From: Syntrophomonadaceae bacterium
Lineage (GTDB): Bacteria > Bacillota > Syntrophomonadia > Syntrophomonadales > Syntrophomonadaceae
Assembly: GCA_028706315.1 (NCBI GenBank)
Contig: JAQWBP010000009.1
Span: 11,694-75,693, forward strand
Reading direction: 5' to 3'
Length of the DNA stretch: 64,000 nucleotides
Shown here: positions 1-7,762 of the stretch, piece after piece
Numbering within the stretch: position 1 is the stretch's first letter
How the letters are laid out: each line of letters begins with the position of its first letter
Position numbers and translations under genes: made by a program
Notes under the pieces: model-generated
Told to the model about the DNA's origin: nothing
The model's database searches: none
What the model saw: the letters and a program-made list of their open reading frames with translations, nothing else

Positions 1-1873
1 CAATCTGGCGCATCATATAACGCCGGTTCCATACCATAGTCAGGTGATCTACCAGAGCTTCTTGTTCAGCTTTTTTAATAAAACTATCCAGCTCCCAGAA
101 TATGGCCAGATAGTTGACCATTATCTGGATAGTATCAATATCTTGGTTATTGAAATCATCCTCCTTAATGACCTGGAATACTCCGTACAGATCATCACGG
201 AAAATAATCGGGGCCATTAGCTGGTAATAATTCTCGGGGTGAATTTTTTGCACCTGCCTGGTTCTGGAGCGGGCAATATATTCTAAGGTGCCGTTGCCAG
301 GTTCGATATCTTCCCAATAACAATTAGTGTCATTAGTTCTGCTCAGTAAAGTAAATTGGGGTTCATCGTTATCATTAAAAACGGAATAAACTGCTAGGGA
401 AAGAAAATGCATATCAGCGGCAATTTCAGTCATCAGCTTTGAAACTACTACTTTGTTACGTTCCACGGCCATCTTGCTAACCAGGTCGTGTAAAGAACGC
501 AGCCGCTGCGCTTCATTATTAAGTTGTTTTCTAGCATCCATTTCTTCAAGATGCAGGGCAATACTGGTGGCCAGCAAATCAAGTAATTCAAAATCCTGCC
601 GGGAAAACGCATTGACTTCCTGGTGATCGATAGCAATGAGTCCCCATTTAAAGCTCTTGGAAATAATGGGTATAATCATTGCCGAATTAACTTCCGGGTT
701 ATAGACCCAATCCTTTTGGCCTTCCTGAAGGTGCCCGTTAAAGTAAGGCTCCCCGGTAAGCAGTATCCTTTCCAGCAGATTATTATTCCCCACCGATAAG
801 CCGGCCGGGAAATATTTTAAAAAGTCGCCGGTAACCTCTTTAATTTCAAAATGCTGCGATGTTTTTGAAGTGCGTATGGCTATTAATAAATTTCGGTAGG
901 GGACAATATAAGGAAGCGCAATATTTAATATACGGAAAAGCTCAAAAAATTCCCAGCATTCATTAAGTGACCGGAGTATATTAAAAAGGTCCTTCTGGCC
1001 GTGGGAAAGTTTCTCAACTTTAGTTTTTTCTTTTTTTAATTCCTGGTTATAATTCTGCAGCTTTGTTATAAGCTGGCGGGCTTGCCTATAGACAAATATA
1101 TACAAAAGTAAAGTAATAATCACCACAGAAAAGATGAGGGCAATAATAAATCTAATACCAGCATTACGACCATCCTGGTACAATACTGCATTATTAATAT
1201 CTGCTATGAGTACGGCATCAGCGTGTTCTAAAATTTGCAAATAATAAGTTTTATCATTCTGCTCAAAAAGTCTTTCCCCGACTTTGGTCATTTTATTAAA
1301 GATGAAGGGGAAATCTTCGCGGGGGAAAATTCGATAACTGATTCCATCTGCTTTTAAAGGATTAAGCAGTGGAGATGGGTCATAAATAGCTAGATCAATA
1401 GCTACTATATCTGCATTATGTACGATGGGGGAAAAAATTATAAAAAAAGGTAAAGCACCGCTGCTAAACATACTAATAGTAGGTTTTTCCGCATAATACT
1501 GGGCAATATCGATATTTTTAATTAGTCCTTTATTACCGTAGAGGGCGACTAATTGGCCATTAACAAATCTACCGGCTGCGATACAATTCGTTAGAGTAGT
1601 TGCTTCTGCAAAATACTCGATCTCAGTATTGTCGCCAAATACTGAATAGGTGGGGGTGCTTTTCTTATGTGAAAGTGCGGCCATTTGCTGTAGAGAGTCT
1701 TCCAAAAATTCATTAATTAGCATGCCGGCAGTTTCAGATTTATTGATATAGTTGTCGCGCGCAGTCTTATTCAAATCATGTTTAGCCGGGGTAAAAATAG
1801 CACACATGGATATTACCAGCAGTATAACTATACATATCAGAGCAAACTGAAACTGGTGCAGTAAGTCACGCAT
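1..1873 (-). CDS. membrane GAF-GAF-GGDEF diguanylate cyclase (3' end cut off by the window)
   Basis: The reverse strand is open from an ATG at 1873 to the window edge (624 codons seen). The start is chosen because a G-rich ribosome site lies 6 bases upstream; an in-frame ATG at 1879 abuts that site. The protein has an N-terminal membrane segment (about residues 6-28), an extracytoplasmic region of roughly 200 residues that resembles a Cache-type sensor, a second membrane segment, a short coiled coil, and two GAF-like domains. The last readable residues, DHLTMVWNRRYMM, match the opening D-LT-x-x-x-NRR signature of GGDEF domains. Family knowledge: such proteins make cyclic di-GMP in response to an external or cytoplasmic ligand. 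The catalytic GGDEF loop lies outside the window, so activity cannot be judged. Confidence 0.85.
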   Translation of the reverse strand, partial: MRDLLHQFQFALICIVILLVISMCAIFTPAKHDLNKTARDNYINKSETAGMLINEFLEDSLQQMAALSHKKSTPTYSVFGDNTEIEYFAEATTLTNCIAAGRFVNGQLVALYGNKGLIKNIDIAQYYAEKPTISMFSSGALPFFIIFSPIVHNADIVAIDLAIYDPSPLLNPLKADGISYRIFPREDFPFIFNKMTKVGERLFEQNDKTYYLQILEHADAVLIADINNAVLYQDGRNAGIRFIIALIFSVVIITLLLYIFVYRQARQLITKLQNYNQELKKEKTKVEKLSHGQKDLFNILRSLNECWEFFELFRILNIALPYIVPYRNLLIAIRTSKTSQHFEIKEVTGDFLKYFPAGLSVGNNNLLERILLTGEPYFNGHLQEGQKDWVYNPEVNSAMIIPIISKSFKWGLIAIDHQEVNAFSRQDFELLDLLATSIALHLEEMDARKQLNNEAQRLRSLHDLVSKMAVERNKVVVSKLMTEIAADMHFLSLAVYSVFNDNDEPQFTLLSRTNDTNCYWEDIEPGNGTLEYIARSRTRQVQKIHPENYYQLMAPIIFRDDLYGVFQVIKEDDFNNQDIDTIQIMVNYLAIFWELDSFIKKAEQEALVDHLTMVWNRRYMMRQI

Positions 1874-2136
1874 AAACATCCCCCCTTAGCTTAATGATTC
1901 TATTAATAATATCGTCAATATGAACTGTTACCTTTGGCTTATTATACTGTAAAAAATTGCGATGTTCGACCTAGCGAAAATTATAAATACCGGGAATTAT
2001 TTTACGGCAATGACAAAAGAAATAGATATTTTAACTATTTTTAACTTTCATTACTAAAGAAGGAACTTAACTATAACGGGGTGAAAATAGTATAATAATT
2101 ACTAATGCGAATTAAATAGTTGGGAGGCGAGATGTT

Positions 2137-2703
2137 ATGAAAAATCCAGCAGTTATAGCCCTGGGGGTAATTCTTTCAATAGTAGTAATATTTTTCGGGT
2201 CAGGCATACTTCTTTATAACGGGATGATAAGTGATAACGAAAAAATTGATAGCATGTGGAGCCAGGTGGATAACCAGCTGCAGAGGCGGGCGGATTTAAT
2301 TCCTAACCTGGTTGAAACGACTAAAGGATACGCTAAACAGGAAAAAGAGATATTTACTCAGGTAGCCGAAGCCCGGAGTAAACTGGCAGGAGCCTCGACT
2401 ATAGGGGAAAAGGCTCAGGCAGATACAGAGCTAAGTAGTGCCCTTTCACGGTTACTAGTTGTAGTAGAAAGATACCCGGAATTAAAATCAGATGCTAATT
2501 TCCGCCAGCTAGCTGATGAACTGGCCGGAACCGAGAACCGTCTGGCGACAGCACGGCGTGACTATAATGAAGCAGTTAGGTCTTTTAACACCAGGATTAA
2601 AAAGTTTCCCGGCAGTGTAGTAGCTAATATGGCCGGGTTTGGGGCAAGAGAGTATTTCGAAGCAGAACCAGGAGCCCGGGAAGTTCCGCAAGTATCTTTT
2701 TAG
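2137..2703 (+). CDS. lemA: LemA family protein
   Basis: 188 residues. There is one N-terminal membrane helix (about residues 6-28), then a helical body carrying the LemA signature WSQVDNQLQRRADLIPNLVE and the conserved ending FEAEPGAREVPQVSF. The length is normal for LemA. A good GGGAGGCGA ribosome site precedes the ATG. The next gene, 26 bases on, encodes a TPM-domain protein. This LemA-TPM pairing is common across bacteria and points to an envelope-associated complex, but the biochemical role of LemA is not settled. The pair probably forms one transcript. Confidence 0.93.
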   Translation: MKNPAVIALGVILSIVVIFFGSGILLYNGMISDNEKIDSMWSQVDNQLQRRADLIPNLVETTKGYAKQEKEIFTQVAEARSKLAGASTIGEKAQADTELSSALSRLLVVVERYPELKSDANFRQLADELAGTENRLATARRDYNEAVRSFNTRIKKFPGSVVANMAGFGAREYFEAEPGAREVPQVSF

Positions 2704-2729
2704 CGGGGGGCTAGTTAAAGGAGAAGAAC

Positions 2730-3521
2730 ATGAAAAAAATAGCTTTATTATTAACTAGTATCCTGCTAATGTTATGCTTTACTTCTGCCGTTATGGCGGC
2801 TGACGTCACTGTTCCTGCTCCACCAACTGACTTTTATTGTCTGGATGCAGCAGATATGGTTTCTGATAATCTGGAAAAAGCTTTTATCACCCAGAGCAGC
2901 AATCTGGAGAAAAAAACGGGCGCTCAGATTGTAGTCGTAACAGTTAAGGATATGCAAGGGGCAGGCGTGGAGGATTTCGGGCTAGAAATCCTGCGTTCCT
3001 GGGAGATTGGTGACAGAACCAAGAATAATGGGGTTTTAATCTTAATCGCTCAGGAGGAACATCAGAGTAGAATTGAGGTTGGCTACGGGTTAGAAGGAGC
3101 TATACCTGATGGTAAGGCCGGGAGGATACTCGATGAAAACCTGATTCCGCATTTTAAAAAGGGTGATTTTGAACTAGGCATACTTGATGCCTATAATGCC
3201 GTATTAAAAGAAGTTTGTGCTGAATATGAAGTGCAATATAATCCTGTTTCTCCACAGGGTTTAGCCGAACAGGGACCAAAACCTGCTAGTAAGGATAAAG
3301 TAGTTGACTGGCTGTCAGTTGCCGTAATACTGCTGGTTATTATTCTATACTACTGGTTTAGAAGAAAAGGCGGTGGCGGAGGAGGCTCTTCCGGCGGGGG
3401 CAGTTACCGCGGTGGAGGAGGCTACTACGGTGGTGGCGGTTTTGGCGGCGGCGGAGGTTTTGGCGGTTTCGGAGGCGGTGGCGGCTCCGGTGGTGGCGGC
3501 GGCGCCAGCCGTGGCTGGTAG
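2730..3521 (+). CDS. TPM-domain (YgcG-type) exported membrane protein with glycine-rich tail
   Basis: 263 residues. A cleavable signal peptide ends near AVMAAD (residue 24). It is followed by a TPM domain (about residues 35-160, with the motifs GAQIVVVTV and RIEVGYGLEGAIPD), then a membrane helix near residues 194-210. The tail of about 50 residues is almost only Gly with Ser, Phe and Tyr. The protein partners the upstream LemA gene. In other bacteria TPM proteins have been linked to membrane protein quality control or acid phosphatase activity; which applies here is unknown. The domain should lie outside the membrane, with the glycine tail cytoplasmic. Confidence 0.9.
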   Translation: MKKIALLLTSILLMLCFTSAVMAADVTVPAPPTDFYCLDAADMVSDNLEKAFITQSSNLEKKTGAQIVVVTVKDMQGAGVEDFGLEILRSWEIGDRTKNNGVLILIAQEEHQSRIEVGYGLEGAIPDGKAGRILDENLIPHFKKGDFELGILDAYNAVLKEVCAEYEVQYNPVSPQGLAEQGPKPASKDKVVDWLSVAVILLVIILYYWFRRKGGGGGGSSGGGSYRGGGGYYGGGGFGGGGGFGGFGGGGGSGGGGGASRGW

Positions 3522-3525
3522 ATAC

Positions 3526-3558
3526 AAAAACTCCCCTGTAACTAATATGCAGGGGAGT
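3526..3558 (-). terminator. terminator of the YvrJ gene
   Basis: Arms ACTCCCCTG (3530-3538) and CAGGGGAGT (3550-3558) pair perfectly. On the reverse strand they are followed by a T run (3526-3530). It sits 8 bases after the YvrJ stop codon. It also stands just beyond the convergent TPM gene, although that strand lacks a T tract. Confidence 0.8.
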
Positions 3559-3565
3559 TATCAGG

Positions 3566-3793
3566 TTAGACCCCGGAAAAAATGCGTCCGGGGACTTCCT
3601 TTTCTCCGGGAATAACTACAGCACGGGGTAGATCAATAAACTGTTGGCCATGTATGGAGATGATTGCTTCGCGCAGTTCCCCGATGGCCATTGTAAGTTC
3701 CCCCAGCTTTCCTTCTATCCGAATGAGCAGATAAGCAGAAACAGCTATAGGAAAACCAACATTACCTATAATACTAAGCATTTCATCCATCAT
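3566..3793 (-). CDS. YvrJ family small membrane protein
   Basis: 75 residues. It begins MMDEMLSIIGNVGFPIAVSAYLLIRIEGKL in two pieces: a single hydrophobic helix (residues 5-24), then an amphipathic segment. This fits the YvrJ family of very small Firmicute proteins. A GGAGG site lies 8-12 bases upstream. It is the last of three small genes on this strand (DUF1659, DUF2922, YvrJ). A hairpin terminator separates it from DUF2922 and another follows it. The function is unknown in the family as far as I know. Confidence 0.8.
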   Translation of the reverse strand: MMDEMLSIIGNVGFPIAVSAYLLIRIEGKLGELTMAIGELREAIISIHGQQFIDLPRAVVIPGEKEVPGRIFSGV

Positions 3794-3821
3794 CTGAAGC
3801 CTCCTTCTAGATAACTAGCTA

Positions 3822-3853
3822 TTAAAAAAGGGCGGGGATTAAACCCGCCCTTT
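3822..3853 (-). terminator. terminator between DUF2922 and YvrJ genes
   Basis: Arms AAAGGGCGGG (3827-3836) and CCCGCCCTTT (3844-3853) form a ten-pair stem. Reading the reverse strand, it is followed by a run of T. It lies 8 bases past the DUF2922 stop, so YvrJ is either read through at a lower level or has its own promoter. Confidence 0.8.
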
Positions 3854-3861
3854 GATTCAGC

Positions 3862-4086
3862 TTAAACGAGTGCGAGATCCTGAGTTTCTCTAGTTACTAT
3901 CCGGGCACTGACTTTGCCAATGATTTCTCCACCAGTACCTGAAAAGATATTGCTAGTTACAATGTTATCCATGACAGCGGCTACTTCTAAGCCCGTTACG
4001 TCTTCACGTGCATCGTAAACTCTTATCAGGTGTGACTTATTTCCTTCAGTGGCAAAACTCATTTCCAGATTTTTTTGCATAGCCAT
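3862..4086 (-). CDS. DUF2922 family small protein
   Basis: 74 residues from the ATG at 4086, chosen because AAAGGAGGT ends 6 bases before it; earlier in-frame ATGs overlap that site. The sequence (start MAMQKNLEMSF, then HLIRVYDAREDVTGLEV) fits DUF2922, a short beta-rich family found in spore-forming Firmicutes. It sits 39 bases after the DUF1659 stop, each gene with its own strong ribosome site. No function is established. I found no signal peptide or membrane helix. Confidence 0.82.
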   Translation of the reverse strand: MAMQKNLEMSFATEGNKSHLIRVYDAREDVTGLEVAAVMDNIVTSNIFSGTGGEIIGKVSARIVTRETQDLALV

Positions 4087-4125
4087 ATTCATACCTCCTT
4101 TCATCATAATTTTTCAACGGTTGGT

Positions 4126-4353
4126 TTAGATACCTTCAATCATTTCCACGATGTCCCGGCGTTGTACAGCTATATTAGTTTTGGACTGCAGGCCGATAAG
4201 TCCCTGGGCCACTGTATAAATAGCATCATTTTCGGCGGCCGGTTTAACATTCTTAAAAGTACGGTTCTGAGTGAGAGGCTGACCTGATGCGCCAGTTCCG
4301 TTGTCCATTACCAGGACTAAATCACTGGCTACGGGAGTAGCAATAACTGCCAT
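4126..4353 (-). CDS. DUF1659 family small protein
   Basis: 75 residues starting MAVIATPVASDLVLV. The RTFKNVKP and DAIYTVAQGLIGLQ segments are typical of DUF1659. An AAGGAGGTG site sits correctly upstream. It is the first gene of the DUF1659-DUF2922-YvrJ trio, a recurrent neighbourhood in Firmicutes whose job is unknown. Its small size, strong ribosome sites and dedicated terminators suggest high-level, separately tuned expression (inference). Confidence 0.82.
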   Translation of the reverse strand: MAVIATPVASDLVLVMDNGTGASGQPLTQNRTFKNVKPAAENDAIYTVAQGLIGLQSKTNIAVQRRDIVEMIEGI

Positions 4354-4794
4354 ATTAATTCACCTCCTTAATTTTATTCGAAGCTGCTTTTGCCCTGCTT
4401 CTGACTCTATTCTAAAAGCCAGGCAGCTAAAGACCTAATGCCGGTTTATCGCTGACTAACCTTTATAAGGAAAGGCTTTTTACTTTTATAAAGAAAATAC
4501 AGCCCTAAAAAATAAAAGTTAGCCTGCGGAGCGAAGGATTTTAAGAAATGGTTAAAATTTGCCAGTAATGTTAAGCCATTATAAAATAGTAAGTATAAGC
4601 GGGGGGCCAAAATGTACCTCACATATAGTAGAGAGGGGAATTCATTCCCCGGTGGTGCTCCCATGTGTAGTGTAGAGGGGAATTTACCCTCGGGGGCACA
4701 GGCATTCCCTGCTGTTATCCCCCCATACGTAGAGGGGAATTCATTCCCCGGTGGTGCAGGTTGTACTTAAAAAATCTAAAAAGGAGAATCTTAC
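4354..4794. other. intergenic stretch; no gene seen
   Basis: This 441-base gap lies between divergent genes. Its left part should hold the promoter of the DUF1659 trio. The right part (4630-4755) is filled with palindromic repeats, listed separately. A short open frame on the reverse strand (4446-4664) has no ribosome site and runs into the repeats; I do not count it as a gene. Confidence 0.6.
4630..4757. repeat. GAATTC-core palindromic repeats, cluster 1
   Basis: Two near-identical copies of GGGGAATTCATTCCCC (4635-4650 and 4734-4749) are each preceded by AGA/TAGA and followed by GGTGGTGC. A degenerate copy lies at 4672-4696. Each forms a short stem with a TC loop. The same family recurs at 5583-5806 and 31647-31876. 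It lies in the 5' region of the sirtuin gene. Confidence 0.85.
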
Positions 4795-5556
4795 ATGGAT
4801 AAGAAAGGAATTGAAAAAGTAGTCAGTATCCTGGCTAAATCCAACAACATAGTTGTAGTTACCGGTGCCGGTATTAGCACTGAAGCCGGAGTACCAGACT
4901 TTCGCGGTGAAAACGGAATATACCGTAAACTGGGCGAAAACCGGGTACTGAGCATCTTAAATATCAACTATTTTAATAGTCATCCGGATGAATTTTATGA
5001 TTTTTACCGGCAGTACTTTACCTTCCCCAAGGTAGATCCAGGCAAAGCCCATCGGGTACTGGCAGATATGGAGAAAAAAGGCTGGATAAAAGCCGTAGTT
5101 ACTCAGAATATTGACGGCCTGCACCAGGCAGCTGGTAGCCGCAAGGTAGTAGCTATCCACGGTAATGCAGAGAGTTTTGTATGCCCCGGCAGAAAATGCC
5201 GACAAGTATATGGGGTTGATTACTTACAGCAGTTTCCGCATTCAGCACCTACCTGTGCTAAATGTGGCAGTATATTAAAACCAGATGTGGTCCTCTTTGG
5301 TGAACAGATTCAAAATTATATGGAAGCCAGCGAACTTATAATGGCAGCCAAAACCCTTATAGTTATCGGTTCCTCTCTGACGGTTTATCCCCTGGCCGGC
5401 TTTGTAAAGGAATTCAGTACCTTTTATCAAGACCTCATTATAATAAACCAGGGTTACACCCAGTTAGACCATGCAGCCCTAGTTAAAATTGACGGCGGTC
5501 ATACCGGAGACACCCTGGAGGAGATATATAGACAGTTAACACTTTTAAAGAGCTAA
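4795..5556 (+). CDS. NAD-dependent protein deacylase, Sir2 family (sirtuin)
   Basis: 253 residues, the usual size for bacterial sirtuins. The NAD-binding motif GAGIS is at about residues 24-28, with PDFRG after it, and TQNIDGLH at about residues 104-111. The catalytic histidine lies in the HGNAESFVC segment. Four cysteines in two pairs (CPGRKC and CAKC) form the structural zinc site. GSSLTV near the C terminus completes the fold. It would remove acyl groups from lysines using NAD. It appears monocistronic, flanked on both sides by palindromic repeat clusters. The ATG follows AAAAAGGAGAATC, a good ribosome site. Substrate preference (acetyl or succinyl) cannot be decided from what I can see. 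Confidence 0.93.
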   Translation: MDKKGIEKVVSILAKSNNIVVVTGAGISTEAGVPDFRGENGIYRKLGENRVLSILNINYFNSHPDEFYDFYRQYFTFPKVDPGKAHRVLADMEKKGWIKAVVTQNIDGLHQAAGSRKVVAIHGNAESFVCPGRKCRQVYGVDYLQQFPHSAPTCAKCGSILKPDVVLFGEQIQNYMEASELIMAAKTLIVIGSSLTVYPLAGFVKEFSTFYQDLIIINQGYTQLDHAALVKIDGGHTGDTLEEIYRQLTLLKS

Positions 5557-5928
5557 CTCTATCTACCTCTGTGTCTCCCGTGTGTAGCGGGGAATTTATC
5601 CTCAGGGGCAACAGGTATTCCTCGGTATGCTCACAGCCCCGGTGAACCCGGAATGAATTCCGGGCTACAAGGATGCAAGACGATATGTGTAGCCGGGAAT
5701 TCATTCCCGGGTCCGAGGTACCCCATGTAGAAGGGAAATTACACTTGGGGCACAGTCCTGTAGTGCAACAATCGTCTCCGATGCGTAGAGGGGAATTCAT
5801 TCCCCGTTTTTCTCCAGTTACCCGCCCGGCCAAATATCAAGAAATCTTTATATTTACTTCAAATTTGTTTGAAAATCTCCTGCTAAACTCTAATCAGTAA
5901 GAAAAAACATACAGGAGGGATTAACCTA
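5557..5928. other. intergenic stretch filled with repeats; no gene seen
   Basis: This gap of 372 bases holds palindromic repeat cluster 2 (5583-5806), then an AT-rich stretch that should carry the promoter of the secreted-protein gene at 5929. Open frames crossing it on both strands are by-products of the repeats and lack ribosome sites. Confidence 0.6.
5583..5806. repeat. GAATTC-core palindromic repeats, cluster 2
   Basis: Three good stems: CCCGGAATGAATTCCGGG (5647-5664), CCGGGAATTCATTCCCGG (5693-5710) and GGGGAATTCATTCCCC (5790-5805). Degenerate copies lie near 5583-5610 and 5718-5745. The core is constant, while the outer base pairs differ between copies and remain complementary within each copy. 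GTAG precedes most copies on the strand that reads GAATTCATTC. Confidence 0.85.
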
Positions 5929-6453
5929 ATGAAAAAATCAAAATTATTCAAAGTTAGCATGTTGTTAATGCTCGGGGTATTCTTACTCGGAGCAGCCGTA
6001 CCAGCTATGGCAGACGCGACTAACACTGCTGCCGCTCCTAACGGACCGGGCAATAGTTTTCAGCAAAAAGCCCAGAACATGGTTAAAACTCTGGGTGACC
6101 TCACTGGAATGGATATAAACGACATCCGGGCAGAGCGCCAGGCAGGCAAATCAATTCTTGACATTGCCAAAGAAAAAGGTGTTAGTGAAGATGCGCTAGC
6201 AGCAAAAATAACCGGACAAAACCAGGCTCGTTTAAAAGATCGCCTGGACAACGGAACTATCACCCAGGATCAGTACAACCAGTGTCTACAAAATATGGAC
6301 CAGAGAGTTAAGGAAAGACTAGAAAGAACTACAACCGGTGGTTTTGGCATGGGCCGCAGAGGTGCTGACGGCCAAGCAGCCCAGAGAGGCCAGGGTGGCT
6401 TTGGCCAAAGAGGTCAAGGATGTGGAGCCTGTCCATATGCTCAAGCTAAATAA
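5929..6453 (+). CDS. small secreted protein, DUF2680-like, with Gly/Gln/Arg-rich tail
   Basis: 174 residues. A signal peptide ends at AVPAMADA (about residue 29). The middle is helical (TGMDINDIRAERQAGKSI, then a segment ending LKDRLDNGTITQDQYNQ) and resembles the DUF2680 type of secreted repeat. The tail is rich in Gly, Gln and Arg and ends CGACPYAQAK. An ACAGGAGGG site precedes the ATG. A terminator follows. The last nine codons and the downstream terminator are duplicated at 9597-9690, evidence of an old second copy. Its function is not known. Confidence 0.75.
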   Translation: MKKSKLFKVSMLLMLGVFLLGAAVPAMADATNTAAAPNGPGNSFQQKAQNMVKTLGDLTGMDINDIRAERQAGKSILDIAKEKGVSEDALAAKITGQNQARLKDRLDNGTITQDQYNQCLQNMDQRVKERLERTTTGGFGMGRRGADGQAAQRGQGGFGQRGQGCGACPYAQAK

Positions 6454-6495
6454 AGACATAAAAGGTAATTAACAGAATATAGTAATTAGAAAAAT

Positions 6496-6518
6496 GCCCG
6501 GCTAAGGTCGGGTTTTTC
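6496..6518 (+). terminator. terminator of the 5929 gene
   Basis: CCCGGC (6497-6502) pairs with GTCGGG (6507-6512), including one G-U pair, followed by TTTTT. A diverged copy of this stem survives at about 9661-9687. Confidence 0.75.
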
Positions 6519-6597
6519 TATGATTTTAAACGATTAACATAACACTAAACTCGCAAAATATTTAGAACTTAATAATTACAGCTTAAAGTTCACCCCG

Positions 6598-6648
6598 AAG
6601 GCCGAGGGAGAGGCAGTTCGCTGCGCTCCGGGGGGCCTTTTTCTTTTC
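6598..6648 (+). terminator. branched hairpin with T tract (probable terminator)
   Basis: AAGGCC (6598-6603) pairs with GGCCTT (6634-6639), enclosing an inner GCAG-TTCG-CTGC hairpin. The tract TTTTTCTTTT follows. The forward-strand gene upstream already has its own terminator, so this may be left over from a lost gene or may insulate the toxin gene end at 6654. Confidence 0.5.
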
Positions 6649-6653
6649 TGTAT

Positions 6654-6968
6654 TTATTCTAGCTGTTTTAGAATCCGAATATAGTCCCTGGCACCGTGCA
6701 AGATTCGGTAGATGTAAACCTTACCATCGATAAAACGGTAAAAGGCGACGTAAGGATCAACAATGACCATGCGAAAATCGTAATACTTGAGTGATCTAGC
6801 TGTTAATTTAACACCGGAGTTTGGAAAGTCCTGAAGGCGGTGCAATGAAGTCATGATTCTATCGAGCATACTTTCTGCAGCAGCAGGGTCGTCCAACAAA
6901 ATATAATCAAATATTTCATCAAGATCTTCATAAGCTGCGGGAAGGAGATCAACCTTAAATTTCCCCAT
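6654..6968 (-). CDS. RelE/ParE family toxin
   Basis: 104 residues, typical size. LPAAYEDLDEIFDYI at the N terminus, FPNSGVKL in the middle and YRILHGARDYIRIL at the C terminus match the RelE/ParE fold; the RxLHGxRD segment carries the usual conserved basic residues. It overlaps the upstream Phd-like gene by 14 bases, the standard antitoxin-toxin arrangement. The target (ribosome-bound mRNA, or gyrase) cannot be settled from sequence alone. Confidence 0.88.
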   Translation of the reverse strand: MGKFKVDLLPAAYEDLDEIFDYILLDDPAAAESMLDRIMTSLHRLQDFPNSGVKLTARSLKYYDFRMVIVDPYVAFYRFIDGKVYIYRILHGARDYIRILKQLE

Positions 6969-7224
6969 TGATTTTCTCCCTAATTCTATTTTCAGCTTCT
7001 TCCAGAGAAACAGTGGGGGTTCCGGCGAGACGCTGTTCTTCTGCCAGCAGCAGCTTTTCTTTTAAATCTAACATAGCCTCTCTACGCTCGAAGGCTTCAA
7101 TGCTCATAACAACAAGGTCGCCTTCGCCATTTCTTGTGATGTACACAGGCTCAGCCTTTTCACGAGCAAGTTTTGCAATAGCATTATAGTCATTACGGAG
7201 TGTGGTGGATGATTTAATTATCAT
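6955..7224 (-). CDS. Phd/YefM family antitoxin
   Basis: 89 residues. MIIKSSTTLRNDYNAIAKLA at the start and EPVYITRNGEGDLVVMSIEAFERRE form the Phd/YefM DNA-binding fold. The C-terminal part (residues 50-89) would wrap the toxin. It is the first gene of the pair and probably represses its own promoter. The AT-rich stretch 7225-7300 should contain that promoter. Confidence 0.88.
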   Translation of the reverse strand: MIIKSSTTLRNDYNAIAKLAREKAEPVYITRNGEGDLVVMSIEAFERREAMLDLKEKLLLAEEQRLAGTPTVSLEEAENRIREKINGEI

Positions 7225-7301
7225 TTAAAGCACCTCTAATCAATTATTCTACCATTATTATACCATAATTATTGTAGAATATAAGTAGAGTTTAAAAATA
7301 G

Positions 7302-7335
7302 AGAGTCCCCCTCAGGCGTACCTGAGAGGGACCCT
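7302..7335 (-). terminator. terminator of the 7343 gene remnant
   Basis: GTCCCCCTCAGG (7305-7316) pairs with CCTGAGAGGGAC (7321-7332) around a CGTA loop. On the reverse strand a T-rich tract follows (TCTCTATTTTT). It stands just after the stop codon at 7343, which supports that frame having once been a real gene. Confidence 0.75.
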
Positions 7336-7342
7336 TATGGCG

Positions 7343-7762
7343 TCATTTCCAGGATAACAACCTTATAGGTGTATTCCCGGCCAATTTTTCGTTTAGTGAA
7401 ACTACCATTATTCTTTTCTTCACTTCAGTAATTTCGGTTCCATCAAGCTGATAGAATGTAAGCAGTTCATCTCCTTCATTATAATGGGAGATTAGTCTTG
7501 GCGATATACTAACCCGTTTACCGGAGTCTTTATTATATACACATACACAGTCTGTGTTCTTCTCATTCATGCCCAGAACTCTAAGGTCCTCATCGACAGA
7601 CTTATTATGGAAATAATTTACGTTACTGCCAAAATACAATAGAATCTCCTCTGTGTCCACCGGAACTCGCTGGTTGGTAAACTTATCTCTAAACCCCAGG
7701 CAATTAAAAGATAAACCTGTTTGACCTGTTAATTGAGACTTTTGCATAATGGCAAAAATCAC
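7343..7762 (-). pseudogene. gene remnant fused to the insertion-sequence end; function unknown
   Basis: An open frame of 139 codons, but its first ten or so codons (7733-7762) lie inside the inserted element and its terminal repeat. Only 7343-7732 is host sequence (LTGQTGLSFNCLGFRDKF onward). Joining the host sequence across the insertion gives a stop codon almost at once (TAA in the 9265-9290 stretch), with no ATG/GTG/TTG visible just upstream. The original start is therefore lost or was elsewhere. I do not recognise the product. It has no membrane helix and has two cysteines in VCVYNKD-like context. A terminator follows. Confidence 0.55.

Noticed and set aside
3373-3615. 80-codon forward frame rich in Ala/Val
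   Set aside because: It is a shifted reading of the glycine-rich end of the TPM gene.
4446-4664. 72-codon reverse frame in the gap before the sirtuin
   Set aside because: It begins inside a palindromic repeat, with no ribosome site and an unlikely composition.
5483-5900. Open frames on both strands (5483-5833 reverse, 5673-5900 forward)
   Set aside because: They arise from repeat cluster 2, overlap each other and have no ribosome sites.
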